A stretch of 42,804 nucleotides of DNA, taken from Acidimicrobiia bacterium. Its GTDB lineage: Bacteria; Actinomycetota; Acidimicrobiia; Acidimicrobiales; JAHEJN01. The notes below the pieces were generated by a model. It saw only the letters and a list, made by a program, of their open reading frames with translations, was not told the origin of the DNA and did no database searches. Both the position numbers and the translations under genes were made by a program. Below, in pieces: positions 40,660-42,804 of the stretch (position 1 is the first letter of the stretch; every line of letters starts with the position of its first letter). The stretch lies in assembly GCA_029861625.1 (NCBI GenBank), contig JAOTZB010000003.1, positions 1-42,804 of the forward strand, in the 5' to 3' direction.

Positions 40660-41030
40660 GGCTCGGCGATGCCGATGCCGCGCTCGCCGGCCACGGCATA
40701 CAGCAGGTGGGTGTGTCCGTCGTCCTCGAAGATCGCCGGATCGCGCAGCTGGTTCACCGGCTCGTGGACGGCACCGTGCCGCGTTGGTTCGACTGGACGA
40801 TCGGCACCTTCCCACGGCCGTTCCGGGCGAAGGATCTCGACGGGATCCGACGCCTGCCACGACTCCCGGTCGTCGGTGAGGTCGATGGTGCTGCGCCAGA
40901 TGCGCTCCGGAGCATCACCGACACGGGTCCAGTAGACCGCCGGCACGTCGCCGACCTCGTGGAGCCCTGCGTGTCGCATCGTGTCGTCGAACAGGACCGG
41001 CCCGGGCCCGCGAGGCCGGGCCGATGATCG
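40660..41030 (-). pseudogene. Fragment of a beta-propeller glycoside hydrolase (GH43/GH32-like)
   Basis: On the minus strand about 110 residues remain of a sugar-hydrolase C-terminus: GPVLFDDTMRHAGLHEVGDV, VYWTRVGDAPERIWRSTIDL, ILRPERPWEGADRPVEP, EPVNQLRDPAIFEDDGHTHL and LYAVAGERGIGIAE. The RDPAIFED blade with a following LLYAV strand is characteristic of five-bladed GH families. The N-terminal blades with the catalytic residues are missing, upstream sequence meets a stop at 41055, and the frame runs past the expected end into the deaminase gene. No proper start exists. It looks like a deletion remnant left between two intact genes. Confidence 0.68.
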
Positions 41031-41045
41031 GCTCGTCGACGAGCC
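40998..41045. terminator. Inverted repeats downstream of the acyl-CoA dehydrogenase gene
   Basis: CGGCCCGG and CCGGGCCG (40998-41005 and 41016-41023) form an 8-bp stem, and GGCTCGTCGACGAGCC (41030-41045) is a perfect palindrome 24 bases past the dehydrogenase stop. Either could end transcription. No T-run is present. Confidence 0.4.
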
Positions 41046-41069
41046 TCGTGACTCTCACCGGCTCGGCAT

Positions 41070-42182
41070 TCAGCGGCGCGGTTCGCGGGGCAGACCGAGC
41101 ACCCGCTCACCCAGGATGTTGCGCATGATGTTCGACGTGCCGCCCATGATCGTGTAGCCGGGGGCGTAGCTGATCGCACGTGTCCATTCCGAGTCGAGCG
41201 TGGCCTCGGCCCCGAGCATCCGGGCCGCGAAGTCGGCAACCCGTGCCTCGTGCTCGGTGCAGTACACCTTGGTCGCGGCACTGAAGCCGGCCGGGGCCTG
41301 GCGCAGGACCTCGCGGTAGACGAGCAGCCGACCGACTCGGTAGCCGGTCTCGAGCGCGGCGATCTCCTGGCGCACGATCGGGTCGGTCGTGTCGGCCGCG
41401 CCGACCGCATGATCGAAGAGGGCCCGGTTCGAGACGAGCCGGTCGATGCCGCCCCGTTCGTGTTCGAGCTGGCGCATGGTCTGCTTGAACGCGTCGCCCG
41501 GCACCCCGACGAGGTTCACCGCCGGAATCCGTACGTCGGTGAAGTACACCTCGCAGAAGTGCCGGTTCGTCGTCATGTCGGTGATCGGACGCACGTCGAT
41601 GCCCGGAGACGTCATGGGCACGATCAGCTCGCTGATGCCGCGGTGGGGCGGGCCCTCGGCGCCCGTCCTGCAGATGAGATAGCAGTAGTCGGCGACGTCG
41701 CCGAAGCTCGTCCAGATCTTCTGGCCGTTGACCACCCACTGGTCGCCGTCGAGAGTGGCCGATGTCGACAACGATGCCAGGTCGGACCCGGCGTCGGGTT
41801 CGCTCATGCCGATACACCACGTGGTCTCGCCTGCGAGCATCGGCGGCAGGTACTCGGCCTGCTGGTCGGGTGTGCCGTAGGCGATGAGCGTGGGACCCAT
41901 CTGGCGGTCGGCGAACCACATCGCGGCAATGGGCGCGCCGGCACTGATCATCTCGTCGGCGACGATGACGCGCTCGATCGGGGGTCGTTCGCGGCCGCCG
42001 TGTTCCCTCGGCCAGCCCATGCCGATCCAACCCTCGGCCGCCATGACGCCTGCGAACTCCTTGGAGAACCCGTTGATCCAGGAGTCGTTGTGGCGACCGA
42101 ATGCCTCGACACCCTCGGCGGCGACCCGTCTGGCCCTGGCCCGCAGCGCTTCGAGCTCGTCGTCGAGCCGGAAGTCGAGCAT
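41070..42182 (-). CDS. Acyl-CoA dehydrogenase
   Basis: A 370-residue flavoprotein. The FAD/substrate signature CIGMSEPDAGSDLASL and WVVNGQKIWTSFGDVADYCY are clear, and the C-terminal flavin motif is GYTIMGGTSNIMRNILGERV followed by LGLPR. The N-terminus MLDFRLDDELEALRARARRV is the usual helical domain. The family is the actinobacterial FadE type acting on fatty or steroid side-chain CoA esters; the chain length is not predictable. The ATG at 42182 has AGGGGGAG upstream, and a start six codons earlier would leave it no ribosome site. It diverges from the secreted repeat protein at the window edge. Confidence 0.93.
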   Translation of the reverse strand: MLDFRLDDELEALRARARRVAAEGVEAFGRHNDSWINGFSKEFAGVMAAEGWIGMGWPREHGGRERPPIERVIVADEMISAGAPIAAMWFADRQMGPTLIAYGTPDQQAEYLPPMLAGETTWCIGMSEPDAGSDLASLSTSATLDGDQWVVNGQKIWTSFGDVADYCYLICRTGAEGPPHRGISELIVPMTSPGIDVRPITDMTTNRHFCEVYFTDVRIPAVNLVGVPGDAFKQTMRQLEHERGGIDRLVSNRALFDHAVGAADTTDPIVRQEIAALETGYRVGRLLVYREVLRQAPAGFSAATKVYCTEHEARVADFAARMLGAEATLDSEWTRAISYAPGYTIMGGTSNIMRNILGERVLGLPREPRR

Positions 42183-42392
42183 CGTGATCTCCCCCTGCAC
42201 CCGTGCAGCCGTCCGTCACCGTTCGGAGAGCAGTCTGGCAGCTCGTGCCCATCGCGACGTCGGAGACAGGACCGAACCGACCGCGGAGTGTGACTTTCGG
42301 CAGTGGTCGGCTCGGCCTTGTGCTGGGATCATGCTGGTCAGGTTCTCCGGATCGACGAGTTGGTCGGGTGGCACTCGCTCAAGGGGTTCGAC

Positions 42393-42804
42393 ATGGGGCT
42401 GCGCGGATGGATTGCTCGGGTCGTCGTGATCGTGTTGTCAGCGGCGGTCATGCCACTCGTCGCGCGGTCGGCGAGCGGCGCCGGAGACGAGGTGAGCGTC
42501 TGGTTCTTCTCGAACCAGCTCGTCGGCGGCAGCGCTGACTCCGTCCTCTACTTCGGCTCGGCGACCGATGCGGACTTCTCGGTCGGCGATTGGAATGGCA
42601 ACGGTGTGGACGACCTGGCCCGGCGGAGGGGCAACGTTTTCACGGTTCGCGACATCCAGACCGGAGTCGAGTCCGCGGTCGGCTACGGCCGGCCCGGCGA
42701 CGAGGTCTTCGTCGGCGACTGGGACGGCAACGGCACCGACACCTTCGCCGTCCGACGGGGCAACGTCTTCTTCGTCAAGAACACCATCTCCTCGGGCCCC
42801 GCCG
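42393..42804 (+). CDS. Secreted FG-GAP/VCBS-like repeat protein (partial, C-terminus off window)
   Basis: An ATG with AAGGGG upstream opens a frame that runs to the window end, about 137 residues. A signal peptide is visible (RGWIARVVVIVLSAAVMPLV, then ARSASG). Two repeats follow: FSVGDWNGNGVDDLARRRGN and VFVGDWDGNGTDTFAVRRGN, each with the D-x-N-G-N-G-x-D calcium-binding-like loop of FG-GAP/VCBS propeller repeats, then NVFTV or NVFFV. Such proteins are usually extracellular adhesins, or carry a catalytic domain further on. More repeats are expected beyond the edge, and the full function cannot be seen. Confidence 0.75.
   Translation, partial: MGLRGWIARVVVIVLSAAVMPLVARSASGAGDEVSVWFFSNQLVGGSADSVLYFGSATDADFSVGDWNGNGVDDLARRRGNVFTVRDIQTGVESAVGYGRPGDEVFVGDWDGNGTDTFAVRRGNVFFVKNTISSGPA

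Overview
The window is 42.8 kb of very GC-rich bacterial DNA. Genes are packed at high density, starts are often GTG, and stop/start overlaps of the ATGA and GTGA type are common. The gene content points to an actinobacterium, most likely of the marine or soil Acidimicrobiia (Ilumatobacter-like): a class E sortase, a septum-formation lipoprotein, deazaflavin (F420-type) oxidoreductases, a mycobacterial-type orphan biotin carrier, and CYP, acyl-CoA dehydrogenase and phosphotransferase families. This placement is inferred from gene families; there is no rRNA gene to confirm it. I saw no tRNA, rRNA, CRISPR array, insertion sequence or prophage.

Layout. (1) 1-6621, minus strand: a complete System I cytochrome c maturation operon, ccmABCDEFGH plus a CcmI-like TPR protein that runs off the left edge. 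Most genes overlap by a few bases, and a 45-codon ccmD is present. (2) 6711-8452, plus: class E sortase and a septum-formation lipoprotein. (3) 8543-9751, minus: cytochrome P450. (4) 9820-13742, minus: trehalose-6-phosphate synthase followed by a fused trehalose-phosphatase/GH15 glucosidase. (5) 13902-15624: biotin carrier, small membrane protein, TetR regulator and Nudix hydrolase. (6) 16142-21532, plus: a four-gene AapJQMP-type amino-acid ABC transporter. Its binding lipoprotein has an acidic repeat linker and is followed by a strong hairpin, and the first permease carries an N-terminal RDD domain. (7) 21547-22802, plus: SDR oxidoreductase and deazaflavin-type oxidoreductase. (8) 22796-25601, minus: a translationally coupled trio of redoxin, IolB-like isomerase and LacD-like aldolase. 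The redoxin has an in-frame UGA exactly where the first catalytic cysteine should be, with a SECIS-like hairpin just downstream, so it is a candidate selenoprotein. (9) 25637-31328: small metabolic genes, including an ABM monooxygenase, a GDPD phosphodiesterase, an acyl-CoA synthetase remnant with its whole core deleted in frame, a phosphotransferase, a zinc-ribbon microprotein, a VOC protein, a fatty-acid hydroxylase, a PPOX protein and a DUF1330 protein. (10) 31385-40609: SNF2 helicase with a small coupled partner, dienoyl-CoA isomerase, HrpA helicase and a deaminase. (11) 40660-42804: a decayed glycoside hydrolase fragment, an acyl-CoA dehydrogenase and the start of a secreted repeat protein cut by the right edge.

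The most notable items are the candidate Sec-containing redoxin coupled to inositol-type sugar genes, three unusual domain architectures (RDD-permease, OtsB-GH15, core-deleted ligase), the full System I operon in a probable actinobacterium, and a recurrent leaderless start arrangement (TANNNT, then 6-7 nt, then the start codon).
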